Assembly: GCF_000938255.1 (NCBI RefSeq)
Contig: NZ_JYMR01000051.1
Span: forward strand, 310,001 to 374,000
DNA from: Bradyrhizobium sp. LTSP849
GTDB lineage: Bacteria > Pseudomonadota > Alphaproteobacteria > Rhizobiales > Xanthobacteraceae
Length of the DNA stretch: 64,000 nt
Reading direction: 5' to 3'
A program made the translations under genes and the position numbers. The number at the start of each line of letters is the position of its first letter. Within the stretch, counting starts at the first letter, position 1. Below are positions 1 to 7,696 of this stretch, one piece after another. The notes under the pieces were generated by a model that ran no database searches, had not been told where the DNA came from, and saw only the letters and a program-made list of their open reading frames with translations.

Positions 1-111
1 GCCATAGGGGTCCACCAGCAGCGTTGCCTCGACCGACGATTCGAAGGCCGCGGTCCGCGGGTCGATGGCCTGGGCCACCTCGTCGGGGCTAAGCATTGGC
101 GTCGTTGCCAT
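1..111 (-). CDS. 5' end of a divergent gene, product unknown (partial)
   Basis: The minus strand is open from an ATG at 111 to the window edge and gives 37 residues beginning MATTPMLSPDEVAQAIDP. The composition is protein-like. A second ATG lies five codons in. The last residues visible (EATLLVDPYG) would suit the start of a PAS-type sensory domain, but that is a guess from a short string. The gene faces the cyanate operon across a 160 bp region that holds two palindromes, so it could be a regulator of that operon. No function can be assigned from this fragment. Confidence 0.6.
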   Translation of the reverse strand, partial: MATTPMLSPDEVAQAIDPRTAAFESSVEATLLVDPYG

Positions 112-121
112 TACGTGATCT

Positions 122-136
122 CGTAATTTGATTACG
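122..136. promoter_or_regulatory. Palindromic operator candidate
   Basis: CGTAAT-TTG-ATTACG is a perfect inverted repeat with 6 bp arms and a 3 bp spacer. It lies 10 bp upstream of the divergent ATG at 111, where a repressor could act on that gene, and about 85 bp upstream of the sigma-54 element. The binding protein is unknown. Confidence 0.4.
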
Positions 137-199
137 ATTTTTCGTATAACACGAGTTTTCGTAGTGACCAAGTGCGACCGAAATCCCTGCGTCATCAAG

Positions 200-212
200 G
201 CACTGGCAGTGC
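200..212. promoter_or_regulatory. Palindrome just upstream of the sigma-54 promoter
   Basis: GCACTG-G-CAGTGC is a perfect inverted repeat ending 9 bp before the -24 element. The GCAC...GTGC half-sites recall NtrC sites, but the spacing between them is 5 bp, not the 7 bp of the classical NtrC site. It is therefore only a candidate operator. Confidence 0.35.
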
Positions 213-221
213 TTGAGGGGG

Positions 222-236
222 TGGCATGCTCCTTGC
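222..236 (+). promoter_or_regulatory. Sigma-54 (RpoN) promoter for the cyanate operon
   Basis: TGGCATGCTCCTTGC matches the -24/-12 consensus TGGCAYG-N4-TTGC, with exactly 10 bases between the invariant GG (223-224) and GC (235-236). Transcription should start near 248, about 24 bases before the ATG at 272. RpoN control is expected for genes that scavenge alternative nitrogen sources and fits the downstream ABC importer and cyanase. Confidence 0.75.
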
Positions 237-271
237 GTAATTCACCCCCGCAATGGCGCGCAGGAGGTCCG

Positions 272-1654
272 ATGTCCACATTCGACAATCCGTTTGATCC
301 CGACCGAAACCTTCGTGCCGGTTGTGTCTGTGGCGAGCATCGCTCAGCGGCGGAGCATGAGCAGGCCGCCTCAGCGCTGCGTTGCGAGCCGGTCGAGAGC
401 GAGGAGAAGCGTTACGAGGGCGTGGTGGCGTCTGCCGTGATGCGCGCGATGTTTCCGCAGGACGCGGCGCGGCGCGCGTTCCTCAGATCGGTCGGTGCGT
501 CGACTGCCCTTGCCGCGCTGTCGCAGTTCTTTCCGATCAAAACGGCAACCGAAGTGTTCGCCGAGACCGGCGCACCCGAGAAGAAGGATCTCAAGGTCGG
601 CTTCATCCCGATCACTTGCGCCACGCCGATCATCATGGCGGCGCCGCTCGGGTTCTACGCCAAGCACGGCCTCAACGTCGAAGTGGTCAAGACCGCCGGC
701 TGGGCGGTGATCCGCGACAAGACCATCAACAAGGAATACGACGCCGCCCACATGCTGGCGCCGATGCCGATCGCGATCTCGCTCGGGCTTGGTGCGAATG
801 CGATTCCGTTCTCGGTCCCCGCGATCGAGAACATCAACGGGCAGGGCATCGTGCTCGCCATGAAGCACAAGGACAAGCGCGATCCGAAGGACTGGAAGGG
901 CCTGAAATTCGCGATCCCGTTCGACTACTCCATGCACAATTATCTGCTGCGTTATTATCTCGCCGAGCACGGGATCGATCCCGACACCGACGTGCAGCTG
1001 CGCTCGGTGCCGCCGCCGGAAATGGTCGCGAATTTGCGCGCCGACAACATCGACGGCTTCCTCGCGCCCGACAACATCTGCCAGCGCGCGATCTATGATG
1101 GTGTCGGCTTCATGCATTTGCTGTCAAAGGAGATATGGGACGGTCATCCCTGCTGTAGCTTTGCTGCGAGCCGCGAATTCATCACGACCGCGCCGAACAG
1201 CTTTGCCGCGCTGACGCGGGCCATCGTCGATGCGACGGCCTACGCGTCGAAGGCGGAGAACCGCAAACAGATTGCGGAAGCCATCGCGCCGGCCAATTAC
1301 ATCAACGCGCCGGTCACGGTGCTGGAGCAGGTCTTGACCGGCACTTATGCCGACGGTCTCGGCGGCGTGAAGACCGACGCCAAGCGTGTCGATTTCGATC
1401 CGTTCCCCTGGCAGTCGTTTGCGGTGTGGATGCTGACGCAGATGAAGCGCTGGGGTCAGATCAAGGGCGATGTCGACTACAAGGCGGTCGCCGAGCAGGT
1501 GTATCTCGCGACGGACACCAGGAAGCTGATGACCGAGATGGGCCTGTCGCCACCGGCGAGCAGCTACAAGTCGTTTGCGGTGATGGGCAAGAATTTCGAT
1601 CCGGCGAAGCCGGAGGATTACGTGGCGAGCTTCAAGATCAGGAAGGCATCGTGA
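272..1654 (+). CDS. CmpA/NrtA-family ABC transporter substrate-binding protein (cyanate/nitrate type)
   Basis: Periplasmic or lipid-anchored binding protein of 460 residues for a nitrate/cyanate-type ABC importer. The start at 272 is chosen because AGGAGG lies 4 bases upstream; the frame is open further upstream but has no comparable ribosome site. Residues about 69-90 carry a twin-arginine-like motif (RRAFLRS) and a hydrophobic stretch, so Tat export is likely. The body has family features such as KVGFIPITCATPIIMAAPLGFYA near residue 110. About 70 residues precede the signal, with a CVCG segment whose role is unclear. It is first in an operon with a permease, an ATPase and cynS, which makes cyanate the likeliest substrate; nitrate or bicarbonate cannot be excluded. 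Confidence 0.88.
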   Translation: MSTFDNPFDPDRNLRAGCVCGEHRSAAEHEQAASALRCEPVESEEKRYEGVVASAVMRAMFPQDAARRAFLRSVGASTALAALSQFFPIKTATEVFAETGAPEKKDLKVGFIPITCATPIIMAAPLGFYAKHGLNVEVVKTAGWAVIRDKTINKEYDAAHMLAPMPIAISLGLGANAIPFSVPAIENINGQGIVLAMKHKDKRDPKDWKGLKFAIPFDYSMHNYLLRYYLAEHGIDPDTDVQLRSVPPPEMVANLRADNIDGFLAPDNICQRAIYDGVGFMHLLSKEIWDGHPCCSFAASREFITTAPNSFAALTRAIVDATAYASKAENRKQIAEAIAPANYINAPVTVLEQVLTGTYADGLGGVKTDAKRVDFDPFPWQSFAVWMLTQMKRWGQIKGDVDYKAVAEQVYLATDTRKLMTEMGLSPPASSYKSFAVMGKNFDPAKPEDYVASFKIRKAS

Positions 1655-1678
1655 GGGGCCGTGCTGCCTCTCCGCTGT

Positions 1679-1822
1679 CGTCCCGGCCTAGTGCGCGTTG
1701 CGCACGGGGGCCGGGACCCATACCGCGTGATCTATCGATTGCGGAAGGCAGCGGTACCGAACAACGAGTCTTCGCCAAACGTCTCCCTGGGGTTATGGGT
1801 CCCGGCCTTCGCCGGGACGACG
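1679..1822. repeat. Intergenic palindromic repeat, CGTCCCGGCC...GGGACGACG type
   Basis: This fills the gap between the binding protein and the permease. Nested inverted segments CCCGGCC/GGCCGGG and GGTCCCGGCC...GCCGGGACGAC can fold into several strong hairpins. The sequence resembles the dispersed GGTCCCGGCCTTCGCCGGGAC elements I associate with Bradyrhizobium intergenic regions. Because it sits inside an operon it may weaken or stabilise the distal message. Confidence 0.7.
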
Positions 1823-1841
1823 TGTGGAGAGGTCTTGCGCA

Positions 1842-2681
1842 ATGACATCCTCCCTCCGTCTCCGCGCAGGCCTCGTCTCGATCGCGCTGCTCGCCGCATT
1901 CCTCGGCATCTGGCATCTCGCCACGCGCTCGACCGCGCCGGTCGCTGCCATGAGTCCGGAATACGCCAAGCTGATGGGCCTGACCGCGACGCAGGGCAAA
2001 TCAGCCATGCCGGGGCCGCTCGATGTCGGCGCAAAGCTGTGGGAGCACCTCAAGCGGCCGTTCTACGACAACGGGCCGAACGACAAGGGGCTCGGCATTC
2101 AGCTCGGCTATTCCATTGCGCGTGTCGGCCTCGGCTATTTGCTCGCCGTGCTCGTCGCCATTCCGCTGGGCTTTCTCATCGGCATGTCGCCGTTACTCAG
2201 CAAGGCGCTCGATCCCTTCATCCAGGTGCTGAAACCGATCTCGCCGCTCGCGTGGATGCCGCTTGCGCTCTACACCATCAAGGATTCCTCGATCTCCGCG
2301 ATCTTCGTGATCTTCATCTGCTCGATCTGGCCGATGCTGCTCAATACCGTCTTTGGGGTGGCGAGCGTGCGCAAGGAGTGGATCAACGTGGCGCGCACGC
2401 TGGAGGTCGGCACGCTCAGGCGTGCCTTCACCGTGATCCTGCCTGCGGCCGCGCCGACGATCCTGACCGGCATGCGCATCTCCATCGGCATCGCTTGGCT
2501 GGTGATCGTCGCGGCCGAGATGCTCGTCGGCGGCACCGGCATCGGCTATTTCGTCTGGAACGAGTGGAACAATCTCTCGATCACCAATGTCATCATCGCG
2601 ATCCTGCTGATCGGGATCGTCGGCATGCTGCTCGACCAGATCCTCGCGCGCTTCACGCGCATGGTCACGTTTCCGGAGTAG
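1842..2681 (+). CDS. ABC transporter permease of the nitrate/cyanate/taurine family
   Basis: Inner-membrane permease of 279 residues (NrtB/SsuC/TauC group). The ATG at 1842 is preceded by GGAGAGG about 9 bases upstream, which is better than an in-frame GTG six codons earlier. About six hydrophobic segments are visible. The EAA-type coupling loop lies near residues 185-225 (VARTLEVGTLRRAFTVILP and following), the contact site for the ATPase. It lies between the binding protein and the ATPase, with 5 bases to the next start, so the three form one importer. Confidence 0.9.
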   Translation: MTSSLRLRAGLVSIALLAAFLGIWHLATRSTAPVAAMSPEYAKLMGLTATQGKSAMPGPLDVGAKLWEHLKRPFYDNGPNDKGLGIQLGYSIARVGLGYLLAVLVAIPLGFLIGMSPLLSKALDPFIQVLKPISPLAWMPLALYTIKDSSISAIFVIFICSIWPMLLNTVFGVASVRKEWINVARTLEVGTLRRAFTVILPAAAPTILTGMRISIGIAWLVIVAAEMLVGGTGIGYFVWNEWNNLSITNVIIAILLIGIVGMLLDQILARFTRMVTFPE

Positions 2682-2686
2682 ATGTC

Positions 2687-3610
2687 GTGACCAACAAATT
2701 CATCTCCATCGAAGGCATCGCCAAGCGCTATCCGGGCGCGAGCGGTGCCACGACCACCGTGTTCGAGAATCTGTGGCTGTCGATGGCGCGCGGCGAGTTC
2801 TGCTGCGTGATCGGTCATTCCGGCTGCGGCAAGACCACGGTGCTCAACATCCTCGCCGGTCTCGACGCGCCGAGCGAGGGCGCGGTCATCGTCGACGGGC
2901 AGGCGATTTCAGGCACCAGCCTCGATCGCGCCGTGATCTTCCAGAGCCACGCGCTGTTGCCCTGGCGCACCGTGCTCGGCAATGTCGGCTATGCCGTCAG
3001 CTCGAAATGGCGCAAATGGGATCGCGCCAAGGTCAAGGCGCATGCGCAGACTTTCATTGATCTTGTCGGCCTGACCGGCTCCGAACACAAGCGACCGTCC
3101 GAGCTGTCCGGCGGCATGAAGCAGCGCGTCGGCATCGCGCGGGCACTCTCGATCACGCCGAAAATGATGCTGATGGACGAGCCGTTCTCGGCGCTGGACG
3201 CGCTGACGCGCGGCACGCTTCAGGACGAGGTGCGGCGGATCTGTCTGGAGACCGGGCAGACCGCGTTCATGATCACCCATGACGTGGACGAGGCGATCTA
3301 TCTTGCCGACAAGATTTTTCTGATGACCAACGGCCCGGGCGCGGTGCTGGCTGAAGTCGTCGAAAACCCGCTGCCCAGGGATCGCGGCCGCACCGATCTG
3401 CACCGCCATCCGCTCTACTACGCGCTGCGCAACCACATCATCGACTTCCTGGTGACGCGCAGCAAGACATTCACCGCCGAGAAGCCCGATCACGATCCGC
3501 GCAACGTGCCAGTCGTGCACATCGGCAAGCCCGGGCTGACGATCGCATCCAGCGGCGAAGAGCAACGACAGACACGGATACCCGGGACCAATCCCGGACT
3601 GACTGCTTAA
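2687..3610 (+). CDS. ABC transporter ATP-binding protein (NrtD/SsuB/TauB type)
   Basis: Cytoplasmic ATPase of 307 residues powering the importer. The GTG start at 2687 is favoured by GGAG at 2674-2677, just before the permease stop; an ATG at 2682 reads into a stop after two codons. All ABC signatures are present: Walker A GHSGCGKTT, Q-loop IFQSHALLPW, signature LSGGMKQRVGIA, Walker B MMLMDEPFSALD and H-loop ITHDVDEA. A tail of about 50 residues after the nucleotide-binding domain (HDPRNVPVVHIGKP and following) is longer than in plain SsuB proteins. The frame is open far upstream but that stretch is not coding. Confidence 0.92.
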   Translation: MTNKFISIEGIAKRYPGASGATTTVFENLWLSMARGEFCCVIGHSGCGKTTVLNILAGLDAPSEGAVIVDGQAISGTSLDRAVIFQSHALLPWRTVLGNVGYAVSSKWRKWDRAKVKAHAQTFIDLVGLTGSEHKRPSELSGGMKQRVGIARALSITPKMMLMDEPFSALDALTRGTLQDEVRRICLETGQTAFMITHDVDEAIYLADKIFLMTNGPGAVLAEVVENPLPRDRGRTDLHRHPLYYALRNHIIDFLVTRSKTFTAEKPDHDPRNVPVVHIGKPGLTIASSGEEQRQTRIPGTNPGLTA

Positions 3611-3627
3611 AAAAGGGAGAGCCTGAC

Positions 3628-4110
3628 ATGAAACGCGAAGACCTCACGGAAAAGCTGCTCGACATCAAGCGCGAGAAGGGCTGGAGCTGGAAGCACATCT
3701 GCGAGCAGATCGGCGGCTACTCGGAGGTGCTCATTGTGGGCGCCATCCTCGGCCAGATGAAATTGACGAAGCCGCAGGCCGCCAACGCCGCTGAACTGTT
3801 CGGCCTGTCGAAGTCCGAGACCACCATGCTGAACGAAACGCCGATGCGCGGCATGCCGATGCCGCCGACCGATCCCCTGATCTATCGCTTCTACGAGCTG
3901 GTCATGGTTAACGGCCCGGCGTGGAAGGCGTTGATCGAGGAAGAGTACGGCGACGGCATCATGTCGGCGATTGACTTCGACATGGTGATGGAGCGCCTGC
4001 CGAACCCGAAGGGCGACCGCGTCAAGATCACGATGTCTGGCAAGTTCCTGCCGTACAAATATTACGGCGCCAGCGGCAACGTGCCGGAGTATGGCTTCAA
4101 GGAGGGCTGA
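3628..4110 (+). CDS. cynS: Cyanate hydratase (cyanase)
   Basis: Converts cyanate and bicarbonate to ammonia and carbon dioxide (via carbamate) in the cytoplasm. The 160-residue length and the two-domain layout match CynS: an N-terminal helical DNA-binding-like fold (EKLLDIKREKGWSWKHICEQ) and a C-terminal catalytic domain with the conserved tail FLPYKYYGASGNVPEYGF. GGGAGAG precedes the ATG. It ends the operon that begins at 272, 17 bases after the ATPase, so import and detoxification of cyanate are coupled and probably respond to nitrogen supply through the sigma-54 promoter. Confidence 0.97.
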   Translation: MKREDLTEKLLDIKREKGWSWKHICEQIGGYSEVLIVGAILGQMKLTKPQAANAAELFGLSKSETTMLNETPMRGMPMPPTDPLIYRFYELVMVNGPAWKALIEEEYGDGIMSAIDFDMVMERLPNPKGDRVKITMSGKFLPYKYYGASGNVPEYGFKEG

Positions 4111-4120
4111 TTGGGGCGAA

Positions 4121-4150
4121 TGGCGAATAGGCCCGATTCGCTATTCGCCA
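4121..4150. terminator. Bidirectional hairpin between convergent cynS and the zeta gene
   Basis: TGGCGAATAG and CTATTCGCCA form a perfect 10 bp stem around a 10-base loop, placed exactly between two convergent genes (stops at 4110 and 4158). There is no clear T-run, so it is either a weak intrinsic terminator or a 3' stability hairpin for both transcripts. Confidence 0.5.
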
Positions 4151-4157
4151 CTCCCCA

Positions 4158-4481
4158 TTATTTCCCCGCCTTCACTTCAGCCGCCGCCACCGCAATCAGC
4201 TCGCTCATTTTGGCGCGAATCGCCTGCTCGGTGACCGCGACGCTCTTGGCGGCGAAATCGGCCGTGACCTTGCGCAGGACGTCGCCATCGCCGGCCTCCT
4301 CGAAGTCGGCCGCAACGACCTCTTTGGCGTAGGCCGCGGCGGCGTCGCCGGTGATACCGAGCTTTTCGGCCGCCCACAGGCCGAGCAGCCGGTTGCGGCG
4401 GGCTTCCGCCTTGAATTTCTGCTCCTCGTCGAGGGCGAACTTCTTCTCAAAGCCTTCCTCGCGCTTGTCGAACGTGGTCAT
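4158..4481 (-). CDS. DUF1476 protein, ATP synthase inhibitor zeta subunit
   Basis: Protein of 107 residues of the DUF1476 family, which in Paracoccus denitrificans is the zeta subunit that blocks reverse rotation of F1-ATPase. The sequence starts MTTFDKREEGFEKKFALDEE, the inhibitory N-terminal helix of the family, followed by a four-helix bundle rich in Ala, Lys and Glu. No export signal is seen, so it acts on the cytoplasmic F1 sector. It is divergent from purC. The family assignment is firm; inhibition of this organism's ATPase is inferred. Confidence 0.9.
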   Translation of the reverse strand: MTTFDKREEGFEKKFALDEEQKFKAEARRNRLLGLWAAEKLGITGDAAAAYAKEVVAADFEEAGDGDVLRKVTADFAAKSVAVTEQAIRAKMSELIAVAAAEVKAGK

Positions 4482-4787
4482 GCCTGTCCCAATCCCCTGC
4501 TGAACGGAGCGGAGCCTGCGTTGCGGCGACCCCGGTGCATGCCTAGATAGGGGGCACGAATCGGCAAAACAACGAGCCGTTAAGCCGCAGGCAAGGTGGT
4601 ATAAGTTGGCATCGGATGAGCCGGATCGATTGTGCTGGGACAGCCAATCGGATAGGTTGCCTAAAGCTTGGTTCCTGTTCTGTTTCCGCGGGTTCCAGGC
4701 TGTTCACGGCAGCTCCGCTGTGGGTCGTAATCCTAGTAACCGGAGCACACCAAATACATGGATTTCAACAAAACACGGTACATCCCC
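4482..4787. other. Divergent intergenic region upstream of purC
   Basis: The 306 bases between the zeta gene and purC hold no convincing ORF. A loose sigma-70-like pair facing purC is TTGCGG (4520-4525) with 17 bases to TAGATA, about 240 bases before the start. The long leader has no recognised riboswitch. Otherwise I see nothing definite. Confidence 0.35.
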
Positions 4788-5555
4788 ATGAGCCGTCGGC
4801 GTCGCATTTATGAAGGCAAGGCAAAGGTTCTTTACGAAGGCCCGGAGCCCGGCACCCTGATCCAGCACTTCAAGGATGACGCCACCGCGTTCAATGCGAA
4901 AAAGCATCAGGTGATCGAGGGCAAGGGTGTCCTCAACAACCGGATCTCGGAGTACCTGTTTCAGCACCTCAACGACATCGGGGTGCCGACCCACTTCATC
5001 CGCCGCCTCAACATGCGCGAGCAGTTGATTCGCGAAGTCGAGATCGTGCCGCTGGAAGTGGTGGTGCGGAACGTTGCCGCCGGCTCGCTGTCGCAGCGCC
5101 TCGGCATCGAGGAAGGCACGCAGCTGCCGCGCTCGATCATCGAATTCTACTACAAGAACGACCAGCTCAACGACCCCATGGTGTCGGAAGAGCACATCAC
5201 CGCGTTCGGCTGGGCGACGCCGCAGGAGATCGACGACATCATGGCGCTCGCCATCCGTGTCAACGACTTCCTCACCGGCCTCTTCCTCGGCATCGGCATC
5301 CGTCTCGTCGACTTCAAGATGGAATGCGGGCGCCTGTTCGAGAACGAGATGATGCGGATCATCGTCGCCGATGAGATCTCGCCGGACTCCTGCCGTCTGT
5401 GGGACATCAAGTCGAACGAGAAGCTCGACAAGGATCGTTTCCGCCGCGACCTCGGTGGCCTGCTCGAGGCCTACACCGAAGTGGCAAAGCGCCTCGGCAT
5501 CCTCATGGAGAACGAGCGTCCGGCGGGCTCCGGCCCGGTGCTGGTGAAGAGCTAA
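4788..5555 (+). CDS. purC: Phosphoribosylaminoimidazole-succinocarboxamide synthase
   Basis: SAICAR synthetase of purine biosynthesis: joins aspartate to CAIR using ATP, in the cytoplasm. The 255 residues start MSRRRRIYEGKAKVLYEGPE, the usual start of rhizobial PurC; an in-frame ATG ten codons upstream (4758) is possible because GGAG lies before it. Visible landmarks are YEGKAKVLY, FNAKKH, the VPLEVVVRNVAAGSL substrate loop and VDFKMECGR. purS follows 12 bases after the stop. Confidence 0.96.
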   Translation: MSRRRRIYEGKAKVLYEGPEPGTLIQHFKDDATAFNAKKHQVIEGKGVLNNRISEYLFQHLNDIGVPTHFIRRLNMREQLIREVEIVPLEVVVRNVAAGSLSQRLGIEEGTQLPRSIIEFYYKNDQLNDPMVSEEHITAFGWATPQEIDDIMALAIRVNDFLTGLFLGIGIRLVDFKMECGRLFENEMMRIIVADEISPDSCRLWDIKSNEKLDKDRFRRDLGGLLEAYTEVAKRLGILMENERPAGSGPVLVKS

Positions 5556-5567
5556 GGGGATTTCGAC

Positions 5568-5810
5568 GTGAAGGCACGTGTCACCGTTACCTTGAAGACG
5601 GGTATCCTCGATCCGCAAGGAAAGGCCATCGAAGGCGCGCTGAAGTCGCTTGGCGTCGACGGCGTCGCCAGCGTCCGTCAGGGCAAGGTGTTCGACATCG
5701 AGCTCGCCGGCGCGGACAAGGCCAAGGCGGAGGCGGCGTTGAAGGACGCCGCCGACAAGCTGCTGGCGAATACCGTGATCGAGAACTATCGGGTCGAACT
5801 CTTGGGATGA
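5568..5810 (+). CDS. purS: Phosphoribosylformylglycinamidine synthase subunit PurS
   Basis: Small subunit of the three-part FGAM synthase (PurS, PurQ, PurL) that adds amide nitrogen from glutamine to FGAR. The 80 residues include the family start KARVTVTLKTGILDPQGKAI and the end ENYRVELLG. The GTG start is supported by AAGGGGA 8 bases upstream. Its stop overlaps the start of the next gene, so purC, purS and that gene are probably cotranscribed. Confidence 0.95.
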   Translation: MKARVTVTLKTGILDPQGKAIEGALKSLGVDGVASVRQGKVFDIELAGADKAKAEAALKDAADKLLANTVIENYRVELLG

Positions 5811-6448
5811 GGCGAGCGATTGCCGTCATCGCTTGTTTGATCTCGGTTGCCTCATTTTCGAAAGCCTTGGCCCAGGACTTGGCCCAGGATTCGACCTGCA
5901 GTCCCGTAATAGCTTCCGGTGCGGGTCTTCTCCAGGAATGCGGGAAGCAGCTTTATTCGTTCAATCTGAGTCTTTCGGAAACAAAGCTGGGCGTCTCTGG
6001 CATCAAGCGGGAGGCCGGCTCGGATATGCACGGGCGTTTTGGGTGTTCATGTACCGTTGAGCCGATGTGTGCGAACGAGCCGAAAGTCGGAGGGTTCTTC
6101 GTAGATCCGGCTGGATGGTTGAGTAGTTCCAAGGATGAGTGGGCCATTTTTCAGGTCCTGCAGAACATGCCCTGGCCCGGTGGTAGCCCGCCGCCAATAC
6201 CCAACGCCTCCTGTCCGGTATTCGATGTTTCGATAGGTGGCCTGGATGGTCGGGCGGTTTGTATTAGTGAAGGGAAGGACAGCACTGTTCTGATCGTCGC
6301 GGCGGAGGACCGTGTTGGATTCTTGCTGCACATCTATCAGGCCGATACCCCTGCGTCCGTCCTGAAGGCAAGAGTGCTCGAAATGCTACCGCGGTTCGAG
6401 ATCGAGCGAGCGACCGGTGAGCTAGGGCTAAAGAGGTGGCTCAGATGA
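5807..6448 (+). CDS. Secreted cysteine-rich protein of unknown function
   Basis: Encodes 213 residues starting at an ATG that overlaps the purS stop (ATGA). A Sec signal peptide covers about residues 1-24 (RRAIAVIACLISVASFSKALA). The mature part has about nine cysteines, including GCSC, MCANE and two single Cys in the second half, suggesting disulfides in the periplasm. I do not recognise a family. Base composition is visibly lower in GC, with more mixed third positions than purS or purQ, so it may have been acquired. It sits between purS and purQ, which are adjacent in many relatives. Confidence 0.75.
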   Translation: MRRAIAVIACLISVASFSKALAQDLAQDSTCSPVIASGAGLLQECGKQLYSFNLSLSETKLGVSGIKREAGSDMHGRFGCSCTVEPMCANEPKVGGFFVDPAGWLSSSKDEWAIFQVLQNMPWPGGSPPPIPNASCPVFDVSIGGLDGRAVCISEGKDSTVLIVAAEDRVGFLLHIYQADTPASVLKARVLEMLPRFEIERATGELGLKRWLR

Positions 6449-6508
6449 ATCCGCCGTTCTCGTCCTCCTGGAAAGCAATCGCGAGCGCGACACGGCACTG
6501 AAGCCGGT

Positions 6509-7525
6509 CTACAGCCATCCGACGCGGCGGAAGCGCCAGTACAATCCGATGCAGGTGAGCGCCATCATTCCCATCACGATGAAGTAGCCGTATTCCAGCT
6601 GGAGCTCCGGGATGTACTTGAAGTTCATCCCGTAGATGCCGGCGACTGCGGTCGGGACGGCGAGGATCGCAAGCCACGAGGCGAGCTTCTTGGAGACCGC
6701 GGTCTCCTGGGCCTGGCCGACCAGCAGGCTCGCTTCGAAGGCGAAGGCCAGCACCTCGCGCATGGAATCGATGCGCTCCTGGATGTTGCGGACGTGATCG
6801 GTGACGTCGCGGAACAGGGTCTGCATGGCCGGGCGCACCATTGACAGCTCGTCATGCTCCAGCCGGCGGCAGACTTCGACCAGGGGCCCGATGGCGTTTC
6901 GCAGCCGCAGCAAGTCGCGGCGCAGCATGTACAGCCGCTCGATCTGCGCCTTGGTGATCGCGTTCGAGAGCACGTAGTCCTCGATCTCCTCGACCTCCTC
7001 GTGAATGCTCTCGAGCACGGGAGAGTAGTTGTCGACGATGAAATCGAGGATCGCATAGAGGATGTAGTCCTCGCCGCGGGCGAGCGCGCGCGGGCAGCTC
7101 TCGCAGCGCTCGCGCACTGCCGTGTAGGAGGTCGAGGCGCCGTGACGGACCGTCACGAGATAGCCATCGCCGATGAAGATGTGAGTCTCGCCGAAGGCGA
7201 TCCGGCCCTCGATCAATTGCGCCGTGCGCGCAACGATGAACAGGGCCTCGCCATATTGCTCGATCTTGGGCCGCTGATGGGCGTTGTTGGCGTCCTCGAT
7301 GGCGAGCTCGTGCAGGTCGAACTGCTTCTGCACCGCGCCGAGCAGCGCCATGTCGGGCTCGTGCAGTCCAATCCAGACCACATGGCCGGGCTTTGCCCGC
7401 CAGCTGGAGGCCTCGCTGATGGCGATGTTGGCGACGCGCCGGCCGTCGACATAGGCGCCGGCGGCGACGACGCCCTCGGCGGACACCGGTTCGGATTGGG
7501 ATGTGGGCAGCGACGGGACATTCAT
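6509..7525 (-). CDS. corA: CorA-family magnesium/cobalt transporter
   Basis: Inner-membrane divalent cation channel of 338 residues. The C-terminal signature YGMNF follows TM1 (about residues 275-295), and TM2 ends RFRRVGWL. The long N-terminal soluble domain with the stalk helix IERLYMLRRDLLRLRNAI fits the pentameric CorA funnel. The ATG at 7525 was chosen over an in-frame TTG at 7543; its ribosome site is weak. The gene is transcribed against the purine genes that flank it. Confidence 0.92.
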   Translation of the reverse strand: MNVPSLPTSQSEPVSAEGVVAAGAYVDGRRVANIAISEASSWRAKPGHVVWIGLHEPDMALLGAVQKQFDLHELAIEDANNAHQRPKIEQYGEALFIVARTAQLIEGRIAFGETHIFIGDGYLVTVRHGASTSYTAVRERCESCPRALARGEDYILYAILDFIVDNYSPVLESIHEEVEEIEDYVLSNAITKAQIERLYMLRRDLLRLRNAIGPLVEVCRRLEHDELSMVRPAMQTLFRDVTDHVRNIQERIDSMREVLAFAFEASLLVGQAQETAVSKKLASWLAILAVPTAVAGIYGMNFKYIPELQLEYGYFIVMGMMALTCIGLYWRFRRVGWL

Positions 7526-7696
7526 GGCATCAATCCCGGGCAAAATCGTTGGGCAGACGTGCCGTGGCTATGGCCTGTGTACAAGGCCGCCCGGCGAGGC
7601 TAGCACTGGTAAAATTCCCGTCAAATGGCTATGTCTCTTCACGATTTGGCCCCCCGCTGGCCAACCCGATTCCCAGCACGCGTTGGAACCTGAACC

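Noticed and set aside
1661..2686. Open frame upstream of and continuous with the ABC ATPase, suggesting a 649-residue fusion
   Set aside because: It overlaps the clear permease gene in another frame, is Arg/His-rich and non-protein-like, and a good GTG with a ribosome site exists at 2687.
4612..4631. GG-N10-GC element (TTGGCATCGGATGAGC) upstream of purC as a sigma-54 promoter
   Set aside because: The -12 half reads TGAGC rather than TTGC, and purine synthesis is not expected to need RpoN.
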